NCBI RefSeq assembly: GCF_026586805.1
Contig: NZ_JAPFHA010000016.1
Span: 1-64,000 of the forward strand
DNA from: Niveibacterium sp. 24ML
GTDB taxonomy: Bacteria > Pseudomonadota > Gammaproteobacteria > Burkholderiales > Rhodocyclaceae
Direction: 5' to 3'
Length of the DNA: 64,000 nt
Every line of letters starts with the position of its first letter. The stretch's first letter is position 1. This document shows, piece by piece, positions 15,912 to 24,804 of this stretch. The notes under the pieces are model-generated. The model saw nothing but the letters and a program-made list of their open reading frames with translations, had not been told where the DNA came from and made no database searches. A program made the translations under genes and the position numbers.

Positions 15912-17864
15912 TTACGCCGCAGCAGCCAAGGTTTGGCGCAACAATGCTTCCCGCGTTGTCCCCCCCTGGTCGGCGGCGCTTCCCAGCAGTTCCTTCATGT
16001 CGAGAATCAGCACGATCTGGCCATTCGAGAGCGTTGTGACACCTGCGACGCCCTTGGGTCGGAACGCATCCAGCGACTTGATCACCGCATCCTCGCGCCC
16101 TGCAAACGAGTCGATGGCGAGCACATAGTTCCGTTCGGCGGTTTGCATCAGCACGCCGTACTCCGCAACATGCTCTTGCGGCCAACCCAGTAGCCCGGAA
16201 AGCGTGTAGATCGGCAGCACCTCGCCGCGCACGACCATGGTGGCACGTCCCCCCACCTCCTGAACATGCTTCGCTTCGATCGGCAGGATCTCGCGGACCA
16301 TCGAGAGCGGTACGGCAAACGGCTGTTCGCCAAGGCGCACAACCAGCACCGGCAAGATCGCCAGGGTCAGCGGCAGCGAGATGATGAACGTTGTCCCCTT
16401 GCCCTGGGTCGAGCGGATCTCAATGGTGCCGTTCAGCTTCTGGATGTTGGTCTTCACCACATCCATCCCGACACCACGGCCGGAGACATCCGAGACCTGT
16501 GAGGCCATCGAGAAGCCCGGCAGGAAGATCAGGTTGTAGCTCTGCCGCTCATCCATCGTGTTGGCCTCTTCATCGGTGATGAGGCCTTTATCGAGGGCTT
16601 TGGCACGCAGCCGCTCGGCATTCATGCCACGGCCATCATCTGCCACGATGATGACGATGTGATCGCCTTCCTGGCGTGCTTCGAGCCTGACAACCGACTT
16701 TTCCGACTTGCCGGCAGCAAGGCGATCGTTCATCGGCTCAACACCGTGATCCACCGCATTGCGAATCAAATGGATGATCGGATCAGAGAGGTCTTCGATC
16801 ATCGTTTTGTCGATTTCCGTTTCCTCGCCGCTGAGCATCAGCTCGACGTCTTTACCCAGGCTGCGCGCCAAGTCGCGGGCAATGCGCGGGTATTTCTGGA
16901 AGAGGCGGCCGATGGGCTGCATGCGCGTCTTCATGACCGCGTTCTGCAGATCAGAGACCAGCAGATCGAGCTGGCTGACCGCCACGTCAAGTGCGTGGAA
17001 GGTTTCAGAATCGCTGCGCCCGTTAAGAATGTCGGAGCGCAAGGCGTTGAGCCGGTTCTTGGTCAGTCCGATCTCGCCCGACAGGTTCAGGACCTGGTCG
17101 AGGCGAGAGGTATCGACACGAATCGAATTGTCGCGGGTCTTCTCAACCTCACGACGGCCGACCGGGCCGCTGTAACCGGGCTTGTCGGACGCACGGCGCC
17201 CAATCGCCGACTTGATGATTTGCTCTGCCGCTTCATCGGACAGCGACGCCTCGGGCGCAGCAGCAAGCGCGGCGCTGGCGCTGACCGCCGGCGTCGCGGC
17301 TGGCGCCGGCGAGCTGCCGCCGGTGACGGCATCGTAAAGAAGCTGCCAGTCGATCCCGTCATCGCCAACGGCACGATGTACCACAACCGGCGCAACCGGC
17401 ACGATGGCCGTTTCCGCCTTCTTGGCGGGGGCCGCAGCGGGGGCCGCGGCGGCTTTAGCGCGGCCAACAAGATTGCCTGCGATCGCCAGCTTGAGTTGGG
17501 CAATCAACTCAGGATCAGCGGCCGACGGCTGTACACCGCGCTCAAGCTCGACGAACATGTCGCGAACAACACCCGTCGCGGCAAGAATCACGTCCATCGC
17601 ATCCGGCGTGATTGCCAGCTCGGCGTTGCGAAGCTTGTCAAAGAGGTTCTCGGTCAGGTGGCAAAGGGTCACCAGTTCGGTTGCGTTAAGAAACCCCGCA
17701 CCGCCCTTGATCGTATGAAAGCCCCGGAAAATCTCGTTCAGCAATCCGGTGTCGTTCGGCGTCCGCTCCAGGTCGACCAATTTGTTGTCGACACCCGAAA
17801 GCAGGTCTCCCGCTTCGATCAGGAAATCCTGGAGGAGATCCTCCATTCCCGCGAAATCGCTCAT
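15912..17864 (-). CDS. cheA: Chemotaxis histidine kinase CheA
   Basis: 650 residues. P1 phosphotransfer domain (about 1-110) with H50 in FHTIKGGAGF; an Ala/Pro-rich linker (about 130-240) in which no clear P2 CheY-docking domain can be seen; P3 dimerisation (about 255-320); P4 ATPase with IHLIRNAVDHGVE (N box), DDGRGM (G1) and GRGVGMDVV (G2); P5 CheW-like domain (about 510-640). ATG 17864 is preceded by GGAG. It is the last gene of the MCP-cheV-cheV-cheY-cheZ-cheA unit. Cytoplasmic, at receptor arrays. Confidence 0.95.
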   Translation of the reverse strand: MSDFAGMEDLLQDFLIEAGDLLSGVDNKLVDLERTPNDTGLLNEIFRGFHTIKGGAGFLNATELVTLCHLTENLFDKLRNAELAITPDAMDVILAATGVVRDMFVELERGVQPSAADPELIAQLKLAIAGNLVGRAKAAAAPAAAPAKKAETAIVPVAPVVVHRAVGDDGIDWQLLYDAVTGGSSPAPAATPAVSASAALAAAPEASLSDEAAEQIIKSAIGRRASDKPGYSGPVGRREVEKTRDNSIRVDTSRLDQVLNLSGEIGLTKNRLNALRSDILNGRSDSETFHALDVAVSQLDLLVSDLQNAVMKTRMQPIGRLFQKYPRIARDLARSLGKDVELMLSGEETEIDKTMIEDLSDPIIHLIRNAVDHGVEPMNDRLAAGKSEKSVVRLEARQEGDHIVIIVADDGRGMNAERLRAKALDKGLITDEEANTMDERQSYNLIFLPGFSMASQVSDVSGRGVGMDVVKTNIQKLNGTIEIRSTQGKGTTFIISLPLTLAILPVLVVRLGEQPFAVPLSMVREILPIEAKHVQEVGGRATMVVRGEVLPIYTLSGLLGWPQEHVAEYGVLMQTAERNYVLAIDSFAGREDAVIKSLDAFRPKGVAGVTTLSNGQIVLILDMKELLGSAADQGGTTREALLRQTLAAAA

Positions 17865-17963
17865 AGTTCGCTCCGAATCATCGATACCCTGCCCTGCTAC
17901 CGTTGCACTGCCAAACTGCTCGCGCGCGCCGGGGCGCCATATCCGCCTGACGCACAAGCCCGA

Positions 17964-18803
17964 TCAGAAGCCCAGGCTTTCAAGCAAGTCATCAACCTGC
18001 TCCTGGTTGGTGACCACGTCTTCACGCCCTTCACCATTGACCACCGGGCCATTGAGCAAGCCTTCATTGACCGGTGTGCGCTTGCGGTCTGGCACCACCT
18101 GCAGCAAGACGTTGACCAGGCCTTCTTCAAGCGATGCCGCCAGATCGACGATCTTCTTGATCACTTGCCCTGTCAGATCCTGGAAGTCCTGCGCCATCAT
18201 GATCTCGAGCAATTGCTCATTGACCACCTTGCTGTCCTCGGTCACCTGGCCGAGGAAGCTGTGTGTGTCCTTTGCGAGCGTCTTGAACTCATCAACCGAA
18301 AGCTCCTTGGCGTAGAGCTTGTCCCAACGCGCCTTGAGTTCGCGGGACGCCTCTTCCTGGCGATCCTGGATCGGCTGCGCAATATCAGTTGCGTTGAGCA
18401 CGCGGCTGGCCGCCTGCTCGGTCATCGTGGCGATGTAAGACAAGCGCTGGCGTGCGTCCGGAATCTGCTTGGCGGTTTCCTCAAGCATCCGGTCATAGCC
18501 CAGTTCGCGAAGCGTGTCATGCAGCATCCGCGTCATCTGGCCGATCTTGGTGAACACCTGTTCCTGGCGCTCTTCCGCAGTCGCGGGCTCGGTCGGCACC
18601 TCCCGCGCCTGCCCCTCGATTACGTTGGTCTCGCCCGCCGCAACACTATCGAAAAGTTCCTGCAGCTCATCGCTGTCTCCACCCGTATCTTCTTCTTGCT
18701 TGGGCGCTGGCGCAGGTGATGCCGCCTCACTTGCGATGCTGTCGAACAGTTCCTGAAGTTCGTCGTTATCGCCCGATCCATCATTCGCTGGCCGTTTTGC
18801 CAT
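17964..18803 (-). CDS. cheZ: CheY-P phosphatase CheZ with repeated N-terminal motif
   Basis: 279 residues. The core four-helix region (about 80-230) contains FTKIGQMTRMLHDTLRELG and AQDFQDLTGQVIKKIV, the latter holding the catalytic Gln region. The C-terminus QVDDLLESLGF is the standard CheY-binding peptide. Unusually, the acidic N-terminus carries DELQELFDSIA (about 14-24) and DELQELFDSVA (about 45-55), which align with that C-terminal peptide. E. coli CheZ (214 residues) lacks such an extension. Sits between cheY and cheA in the operon. Confidence 0.93.
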   Translation of the reverse strand: MAKRPANDGSGDNDELQELFDSIASEAASPAPAPKQEEDTGGDSDELQELFDSVAAGETNVIEGQAREVPTEPATAEERQEQVFTKIGQMTRMLHDTLRELGYDRMLEETAKQIPDARQRLSYIATMTEQAASRVLNATDIAQPIQDRQEEASRELKARWDKLYAKELSVDEFKTLAKDTHSFLGQVTEDSKVVNEQLLEIMMAQDFQDLTGQVIKKIVDLAASLEEGLVNVLLQVVPDRKRTPVNEGLLNGPVVNGEGREDVVTNQEQVDDLLESLGF

Positions 18804-18879
18804 GTCCGGCTCCTGTAGGTCTTGTGCTTCGATGTTGCGGCAAGCAAGCTGCCATACCGCGCACTTCGCGTATCGCGGA

Positions 18880-19275
18880 TTAGCCCGCCTTGCCCATCTT
18901 CTCGAAAATCTTGCCCATCTTTTCTGCCAGCGTTGCCGCTGTGAATGGCTTGACGATGTAACCGCTTGCGCCAGCCTGGGCAGCCATGATGATGTTTTCC
19001 TTCTTGGCCTCGGCCGTAATCATCAGCACCGGCAGTTCCTTGAGTTGAGGGCTGGTTCGGATCGCCTGCAGCAACTCGATGCCTGTCATGTTTGGCATGT
19101 TCCAGTCCGTCACGACGAAATCGAAGCCCCCGCCCTGCAGTTTTTGCAGCGCGACGGCGCCGTCTTCCGCTTCATCGACGTTGGTGTAGCCCAATTCCTT
19201 CAACAGGTTGCGCACGATGCGGCGCATCGTCGAAAAGTCATCAACCACTAGGAATTTCATTTTGGGATCGGACAT
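18880..19275 (-). CDS. cheY: Chemotaxis response regulator CheY
   Basis: 131-residue single receiver domain. D12 and D13 bind Mg, D57 in [11 protein letters not shown] is the phosphorylation site, ITAEA holds the conserved Thr and YIVKPF the conserved Lys. The segment MNMTGIELL-like pattern and overall similarity are to flagellar-motor CheY. It starts 14 bp after the upstream cheV and lies before cheZ, so kinase, regulator and phosphatase are co-expressed. Confidence 0.96.
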   Translation of the reverse strand: MSDPKMKFLVVDDFSTMRRIVRNLLKELGYTNVDEAEDGAVALQKLQGGGFDFVVTDWNMPNMTGIELLQAIRTSPQLKELPVLMITAEAKKENIIMAAQAGASGYIVKPFTAATLAEKMGKIFEKMGKAG

Positions 19276-19289
19276 ATTTTTCTCCGGGG

Positions 19290-20237
19290 TTAATCCCTGT
19301 GCGACTTCATCAGATATGGGCGCAGCGTTTCGGCCAGCACCTCGGCATCGAACTTTGCCACATACGCGTCGACGCCGACTGATTTGCCCATGGCCCTGTT
19401 TGCTTCGGAAGACAGTGACGAGTGCATCACCACCGGTATCCCCTCGAAGCGCGCGTCACTCTTGATGTGCCGGGTCAGAACATACCCATCCATTTCCGGC
19501 ATTTCAGCATCCACCAGGACAAGGCTCAATTCATCGGCAAGCCTGCGCTTCTGGATCTGTGCGTGCGACGCCATCCCTTCGAGCCGGGACCAGGCTTCGG
19601 CCCCGTTCATCGCATGCTTGTGACGTGCGCCCAGCTTGTCGAGCACCTCTGCAATCTTGCGCCGCGCGACCGAGGAGTCATCAACGAAGAAGATGTTTGA
19701 TTCCACGTCTTTTCCGAGTGGCACGATCTGGCCAATCGGCGCCTCGCCAAAGGTCTGCGCGAGGATGGTTTCCACGTCGAGGATCGAAACCAGGCGTCCG
19801 TCGGGCAATTCGGTGATCGCAGTGATGAAACTCACCGCTGATGAGGAAACGTTCTCTGGCTGCCGCACCTTGTCCCACTCGACGCGGATGATCCGATCAA
19901 CATCACTGACGAGGAAGCCGAGCGTGCGCTTGCTGTATTCGGTCACCATCATCGAGCCACCCAGACCGGCGGTCGAACTGTGCAAACCCAGAATACGGCC
20001 CAGGGAGAGCACCGGAATGACGTTGCCGCGCAGCGAAATCAAGCCTTCAACGCCACCGGGCATGTTGGGTGCCTTGGTGATGAAGGGTGTGCGTGACACT
20101 TCGCGAACCTTGAACACGTTAATGCCAAAGGTTTCGCTGGTACCCAAGGAGAAGAGAAGGATCTCCATCCGGTTCGACCCCGCCAGCTTCGTGCGGGCAT
20201 CGACAGAATCGAGAAGGTTGCCGTGTGACTCGTCCAT
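19290..20237 (-). CDS. cheV: Chemotaxis coupling protein CheV (second copy in the operon)
   Basis: 315 residues: CheW-like domain (about 15-165) with [11 protein letters not shown] and [15 protein letters not shown], and a receiver domain (about 180-310) with [11 protein letters not shown] and phospho-acceptor Asp in [14 protein letters not shown]. CheV links receptors to CheA and its receiver is phosphorylated by CheA, giving adaptation. No separate CheW is encoded in the cluster. It follows the first cheV by 13 bp; the two copies differ clearly, so they are old paralogues and not a recent duplication. Confidence 0.93.
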   Translation of the reverse strand: MDESHGNLLDSVDARTKLAGSNRMEILLFSLGTSETFGINVFKVREVSRTPFITKAPNMPGGVEGLISLRGNVIPVLSLGRILGLHSSTAGLGGSMMVTEYSKRTLGFLVSDVDRIIRVEWDKVRQPENVSSSAVSFITAITELPDGRLVSILDVETILAQTFGEAPIGQIVPLGKDVESNIFFVDDSSVARRKIAEVLDKLGARHKHAMNGAEAWSRLEGMASHAQIQKRRLADELSLVLVDAEMPEMDGYVLTRHIKSDARFEGIPVVMHSSLSSEANRAMGKSVGVDAYVAKFDAEVLAETLRPYLMKSHRD

Positions 20238-20250
20238 TGATCAAGCTCCC

Positions 20251-21210
20251 TCAAATCATGTCCGGATGGCCGTCGATGTAGGTGATCAGCGCCTCGGCAA
20301 GGCGGTGCGGTTCGAACTTCGAAACATAGGCATCAACGCCCACCGATTTGCCGAGCGCCTGGTTCGACATGCCCGAGAGCGACGAATGCATCAGCACCGG
20401 GATGCCGCCGAATCGCGGGTCGGATTTGATCCGCTTTGTAAGGATGTATCCATCCATCTCGGGCATCTCGATATCGGTCAGTACCACGGTCACGATCTTG
20501 TTCATCTTTTTGCCGGTCAGCTCGGCATGCCGTGCGAGCTTTTCAAGTTCATCCCACGCTGCGCGGCCATTGACTGCACTTAACGCCCGAATCCCCATTT
20601 CCTTGAGGGTTCGTTCGATTTGTTTGCGTGCAACCGCGGAATCGTCGGCGAAAAAGACGCAAGCGTCTTTCTTGCGCGCCTTCGGCAAGTCCTTGAAAAG
20701 AAAGTCGTCGTCGTGCTTGGTCGAATCCCAGAGCACTTTTTCGACGTCCAGCATCATGATCAGCCGGTTGTCTTCCAGCTCGGTCACCGCCGTCACCAGG
20801 CCACCGAGGCGCGAGGTGAGCATTTCGGGTGGTACGCGCATTTGCGCCCAGTCCAGTCGCAGGATGGTGTCCACCGCCTCGACCAGAAAACCCTGCGTCA
20901 GGCCGTTGTACTCGGTCACGATCATGATGTCGCGCTTGCTGTCGGTCTCGATGCCGGTGTAGCGCGCCAGATCAACGATGGGCACCAGTTGCCCGCGCAG
21001 TGAAACCATGCCTTCGACCGCGCTCTGCATGTCCGGGGCTGCGGTGATCGGCGGCGTGCGCATCACCTCACGCACCTTGAACACGTTGATTCCGAAAGTC
21101 TCGCGCCGACCGGTCCGCGAATCCTCGCCCAAGGTAAAGAGCAGGATCTCGAGCTTGTTCGTACCTGCCAGGCGGGTCCGTGCATCAATGCTCTTCAGTA
21201 GTTCGGACAT
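20251..21210 (-). CDS. cheV: Chemotaxis coupling protein CheV (first copy in the operon)
   Basis: 319 residues with the same CheW-receiver layout: [36 protein letters not shown] in the CheW part (about 10-170), FFADDSAVARKQ and [15 protein letters not shown] in the receiver (about 185-315). It carries a short insert (EDSRTGRRE) in the first CheW strand region that its neighbour lacks. It is preceded by the receptor gene at 84 bp. Probably adapts a particular receptor class. Confidence 0.93.
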   Translation of the reverse strand: MSELLKSIDARTRLAGTNKLEILLFTLGEDSRTGRRETFGINVFKVREVMRTPPITAAPDMQSAVEGMVSLRGQLVPIVDLARYTGIETDSKRDIMIVTEYNGLTQGFLVEAVDTILRLDWAQMRVPPEMLTSRLGGLVTAVTELEDNRLIMMLDVEKVLWDSTKHDDDFLFKDLPKARKKDACVFFADDSAVARKQIERTLKEMGIRALSAVNGRAAWDELEKLARHAELTGKKMNKIVTVVLTDIEMPEMDGYILTKRIKSDPRFGGIPVLMHSSLSGMSNQALGKSVGVDAYVSKFEPHRLAEALITYIDGHPDMI

Positions 21211-21294
21211 TCGTTTCTCCAGCTCCAGGCTCGGCCTGCATTCATACAGGCGTCAATAACACTTACGGCACCAAACAGACTGACTTGAGGCCCC

Positions 21295-22953
21295 TTACGC
21301 ACGAAAACCGATGCGGAACCCGCCCCAGTGGCGGCCCTGCACATAAATCGGGGCAGAAACGTCATGCATGACCTCGCCGGTATCGCGGCGGTAGGTCTGC
21401 ACCAGATACTCCATTTCGTGGGCACCACAGCGTTTGCCGACCGGGTCATCAAAGATGCGTTTGGTGCGGTTGCCCGCCATGTCCTTGGCCGGATCACCCG
21501 TCAGCGGTTGCGTGAAACGCTTGTTATGAGTCGGGAAATAGCCGCGCTGATCCACCGCGCCCGCGTAGAAGGCCGCCGCATGGCGTTCGAGGATCGGCTC
21601 CTGAATCGCCGGGAGGATTTCATCGGTGAGTGCATCGAAGGCTGTGGTGAATTTCTGTGGATGCGTGTCCGGGATCGGCTTGTAGCGATCGTCAAACAAG
21701 GCCTCCAGCGTGATCCTGCCCGCGGCGATCGCGGCTTCGAATGCTTCGCCCACAGCCTTTGCCGCCTCTTGCGCCACCGCCGGCATCGCAACATGCACGT
21801 CGATGGCCGCCTCCCCCTCCGCCGAGAGCCGGAACACCTTGTCGATTTCGCCAAGGTTCGTGGCCAGATTGGCCAGCCGCGCCGCTTCGCCACGCGTTTC
21901 CTCAGCCGCCTTGGCGTTCTGCTCGATCATCTTGAGGATCTGCTGCACAGAGCCGTACAAGGCCTCGGCGTCGCGGCTCTGCCCCTGGATCGACACCGCA
22001 ATGGCGTCCACTTTCTCCATGGTTGACGTCGCGCCACGGTCGATCGCCTGCAAGGAATCAGACGCGCTATTGGCCAGCTTGGCGCCGCTGCGGGCCTGTC
22101 TGCTCCCCTCTTCGATCGTGTTGATCGCGCTGGCAGTCTCGTTCTGGATCGCGGCAATCATCTGGGTGATTTCGCGTGTCGCGTTGGAGGTCCGTTCGGC
22201 GAGCTTGCGCACCTCATCCGCCACCACGGCAAAGCCACGGCCTTGCTCACCGGCCCGCGCCGCCTCGATCGCGGCGTTGAGCGCAAGCAGGTTGGTTTGA
22301 TCGGCGATCTCGCGGATCACATTCACGATGCCGCTGATGGCCTGGGAGCGCTCTCCCAGTGATGCCACCACCGATGCGGACTGCTCGACCCACTGCGCGA
22401 TCCGCTCGATCTCCTGCGACACGTTTGCGACCACGCCGCCACCGGCAATGGACAGCTCACGCGCCTCTTGCGCGATCCGTGCAGTCTGTGAGGCATGTTC
22501 AGCAACGTCATAGACGTTAGCCGTCATTTGTTCGGTTGCGGCCGACATCTTGTTCGCCGCATCGCGCTGCGAATCGGTGCTGCTGCTCATCCGCTCGGCG
22601 CGCGCGGCCAGCTGGTCGGACACCTCGGCGACGCGACGCGAATCGCTGATCACCTTGGCCACCACCCCCTGAACCAGTTCGATCAGCTGGTTCAGGGCAG
22701 TCGGCAAATCACCGGAAAGCCCCCTCCCTGCCACAACCGCGCGTGACAGATCGCCATCCTTGTTCACCTGATTGATCAGCGCGGCAAGCGCCTTCACCGC
22801 GGCATGGCTGCGGCGCTCAAGCAGCCAGACGCCCCCAACGGCAGCGACGCCACCCAGTACACCGGCCAGAAGCATCCCGCCCAACCAGGCACCGGCAATG
22901 GCTGCAAGTGCAACAAAGGCCCCGAGAACGATTCTCCCCGCGATCTCTCTCAT
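21295..22953 (-). CDS. Methyl-accepting chemotaxis protein with C-terminal sensor-like domain
   Basis: 552 residues. Two closely spaced hydrophobic segments fill residues 5-46 with almost no periplasmic loop between them. A HAMP-like/coiled-coil stretch leads to the signalling domain with hairpin tip region IADQTNLLALNAAIEAARAGEQGRGFAVVADEVRKLA split here for clarity around residues 215-255. The C-terminal ~150 residues (about 400-552; FTTAFDALTDEILPAIQEPIL, YFPTHNKRFTQP, GFRIGFRA) resemble a Cache/PAS-type sensing domain placed after the signalling domain. Thus sensing is probably cytoplasmic. AGGGG precedes ATG 22953. First gene of the operon. Confidence 0.85.
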   Translation of the reverse strand: MREIAGRIVLGAFVALAAIAGAWLGGMLLAGVLGGVAAVGGVWLLERRSHAAVKALAALINQVNKDGDLSRAVVAGRGLSGDLPTALNQLIELVQGVVAKVISDSRRVAEVSDQLAARAERMSSSTDSQRDAANKMSAATEQMTANVYDVAEHASQTARIAQEARELSIAGGGVVANVSQEIERIAQWVEQSASVVASLGERSQAISGIVNVIREIADQTNLLALNAAIEAARAGEQGRGFAVVADEVRKLAERTSNATREITQMIAAIQNETASAINTIEEGSRQARSGAKLANSASDSLQAIDRGATSTMEKVDAIAVSIQGQSRDAEALYGSVQQILKMIEQNAKAAEETRGEAARLANLATNLGEIDKVFRLSAEGEAAIDVHVAMPAVAQEAAKAVGEAFEAAIAAGRITLEALFDDRYKPIPDTHPQKFTTAFDALTDEILPAIQEPILERHAAAFYAGAVDQRGYFPTHNKRFTQPLTGDPAKDMAGNRTKRIFDDPVGKRCGAHEMEYLVQTYRRDTGEVMHDVSAPIYVQGRHWGGFRIGFRA

Positions 22954-23030
22954 CCGCCCCTACCCCTTTGAGTCCGGCCCTGCGTTCAAACGCGCAGTTC
23001 ATCGGATTAACGGCGGGGGATCACCCGACT

Positions 23031-24689
23031 TTAGGCGCTTTGTGCAGGGCTTTCGCCCAATGCCGACGCAAGCCTGTCGGCCATGGGTTCAGAGGCCACG
23101 ATCATCAGTTTCATGGTCGCCCGCGTGGCGCCCACAAAGAGTTTTCGCAATGCAGCATCATCCAGCTGCGGGGCGTCCACCTCGGTCAGGATCACGCAGG
23201 GCGCACTCTGCCCCTTGAAGCGATAGACCGTTTCACACAGCACGTCGCCATCGCTGAACTCGGGCATGCCGAGCAGGTCGTACCGGCCGGTGAAATGCCG
23301 CATCGGAATCGGCCCGAGCCGGTCAAGTCCCACCAGGGCGGATCGCTCTCGCCCGTGAAAGCTCAGTACAGCGATCTGGCTGCGTTCAAACCCAAGGCCA
23401 ATCGCCTGCGTCAGCGCGCGGCGGGTGCGTTCGAGCAAAGCATCGCGATCAGCGTAGCGCTCCAGCACCACCGCGCCGCCCTGCACCGGGCTGCCTGCTT
23501 CCTGCTGCAAAGACGCGGGCATCAGCCGATTGAGCATGGCAACGATGGCGCGGGGGCTGCGGTAGTTTGTCGCCGAACGCAGGGTGACCCATCCAGCCCC
23601 ATCTGCCGGGGGTTTGGCGTAGAGGTTCTGCATCGGATCTTCAAGCCACCAGCAACGCGCGCCCTGCCTGCCCAGGCGCAGCACCGCATCACGCCAGGCC
23701 GGCTCGAAATCCTGCCCTTCGTCGATAATGATCTCGTCGAACACCCAGGCGGGTGGAACAGCCATGGCGGCGAATGCGGCCTCCACGCGGGCGAAGGCGT
23801 CCAGCTGCCGCAGATCCGGCTGCAAGCCGGTGGTTCGCAGCATCGTCACGCAGAGCTGGTGGAAAGACGCCACTTCACCGCCGGGCGGCACCAAGGCGGC
23901 TACATGGTCCGCCAGGGGGCGGTTGAAGCACACGTAGAGCGGCCGGCGGCCGGCCGCCAGCGCATCGCGATAAACCGCCAGCGCAAGCTGGGTCTTGCCC
24001 GAACCGGCGGTACCCACCACGCGCAGGCAATGCGGCGTGATCTCAAGCTTGCGGGCCCACTCCGTCAAGCCGCCAGAAAGGCGGCTGTAGAGCGCACGCG
24101 AGGCATCCGCCGCGGCACCGACGTCCGGCACCAGGGCAAGCTCATCCGCCAGAAAGGCACACACCGCGGCGTGCCCTTGCGGGTCTGCGCTGTGGCCGGC
24201 ATCGAGCGCACGCAGCCTGGCAACAAGTTGGTCGCGCTGGGCGGCGTCCACGATGCAGGCGGGATCAAGCCCCGCCGTCTGCGCCTGACGCACCCTGTAA
24301 TCGGGCAGGTAGAGCAGCGCAGTCACGCGCGCCCCATCCAGCACGCGCCCGAGCTTTTCACGAATCGTCGCCGTCGCGCGCCCCAGGTGGTGGGCCACAT
24401 TCACCGCCTGCGCCCCGCTGCCGCGCAGCAAACCCTCGGGCGATTCGCGCAGAAAGCCACTGCGCTGCTCGATCAGCACGCACCCGCCGGATGGCGTCAC
24501 CAGCGCAAGGTCGAGCGCGCCAAACAGCGCCCCGCCGTCGCGCTGGTGCATCCAATGCACGCCATGAAACACCGCCCAATCGTCGTCGAGCGCCCCGCCC
24601 AACAGTCTGAGCGTATCGAGCTGCCGCAAAACCGTGGGCGATGCGCCGTTCGCCAGCGCTGCCCAGCCATCAGGGTAGATTCGAGCCAT
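23031..24689 (-). CDS. UvrD-like helicase with N-terminal NERD-like domain
   Basis: 552 residues from ATG 24689. N-terminal region (about 30-120) looks like a nuclease-related domain: D60 in FGALDLALV and E74 in CVLIEQRSG, where the usual E-x-K is E-Q-R. The helicase part (about 210-550) has Walker A GTAGSGKTQLALA, Walker B IIDEGQDFEP, a NYRSP motif and the C-terminal FVGATRATMKLM, typical of superfamily I. The predicted role is DNA repair or processing. Divergent from recC, 115 bp between starts. The upstream in-frame extension overlaps recC's promoter region and is rejected. Confidence 0.78.
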   Translation of the reverse strand: MARIYPDGWAALANGASPTVLRQLDTLRLLGGALDDDWAVFHGVHWMHQRDGGALFGALDLALVTPSGGCVLIEQRSGFLRESPEGLLRGSGAQAVNVAHHLGRATATIREKLGRVLDGARVTALLYLPDYRVRQAQTAGLDPACIVDAAQRDQLVARLRALDAGHSADPQGHAAVCAFLADELALVPDVGAAADASRALYSRLSGGLTEWARKLEITPHCLRVVGTAGSGKTQLALAVYRDALAAGRRPLYVCFNRPLADHVAALVPPGGEVASFHQLCVTMLRTTGLQPDLRQLDAFARVEAAFAAMAVPPAWVFDEIIIDEGQDFEPAWRDAVLRLGRQGARCWWLEDPMQNLYAKPPADGAGWVTLRSATNYRSPRAIVAMLNRLMPASLQQEAGSPVQGGAVVLERYADRDALLERTRRALTQAIGLGFERSQIAVLSFHGRERSALVGLDRLGPIPMRHFTGRYDLLGMPEFSDGDVLCETVYRFKGQSAPCVILTEVDAPQLDDAALRKLFVGATRATMKLMIVASEPMADRLASALGESPAQSA

Positions 24690-24804
24690 CGTTTGCACCG
24701 CTGCAATGCCAATCGGCACATTGTCGCCGAGTTTGCCCGCTGACCTCTCAGCGCGCCGCCGTGCGCGCATCGGCAAGCCCCGCGCCGCGCTAGACTCTGG
24801 CCCC

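Noticed and set aside
16659-18719. 686-codon plus-strand frame opposite cheA and cheZ
   Set aside because: It spans two clear genes on the other strand and reads as low-information Arg/His-rich text, a usual GC-rich shadow.
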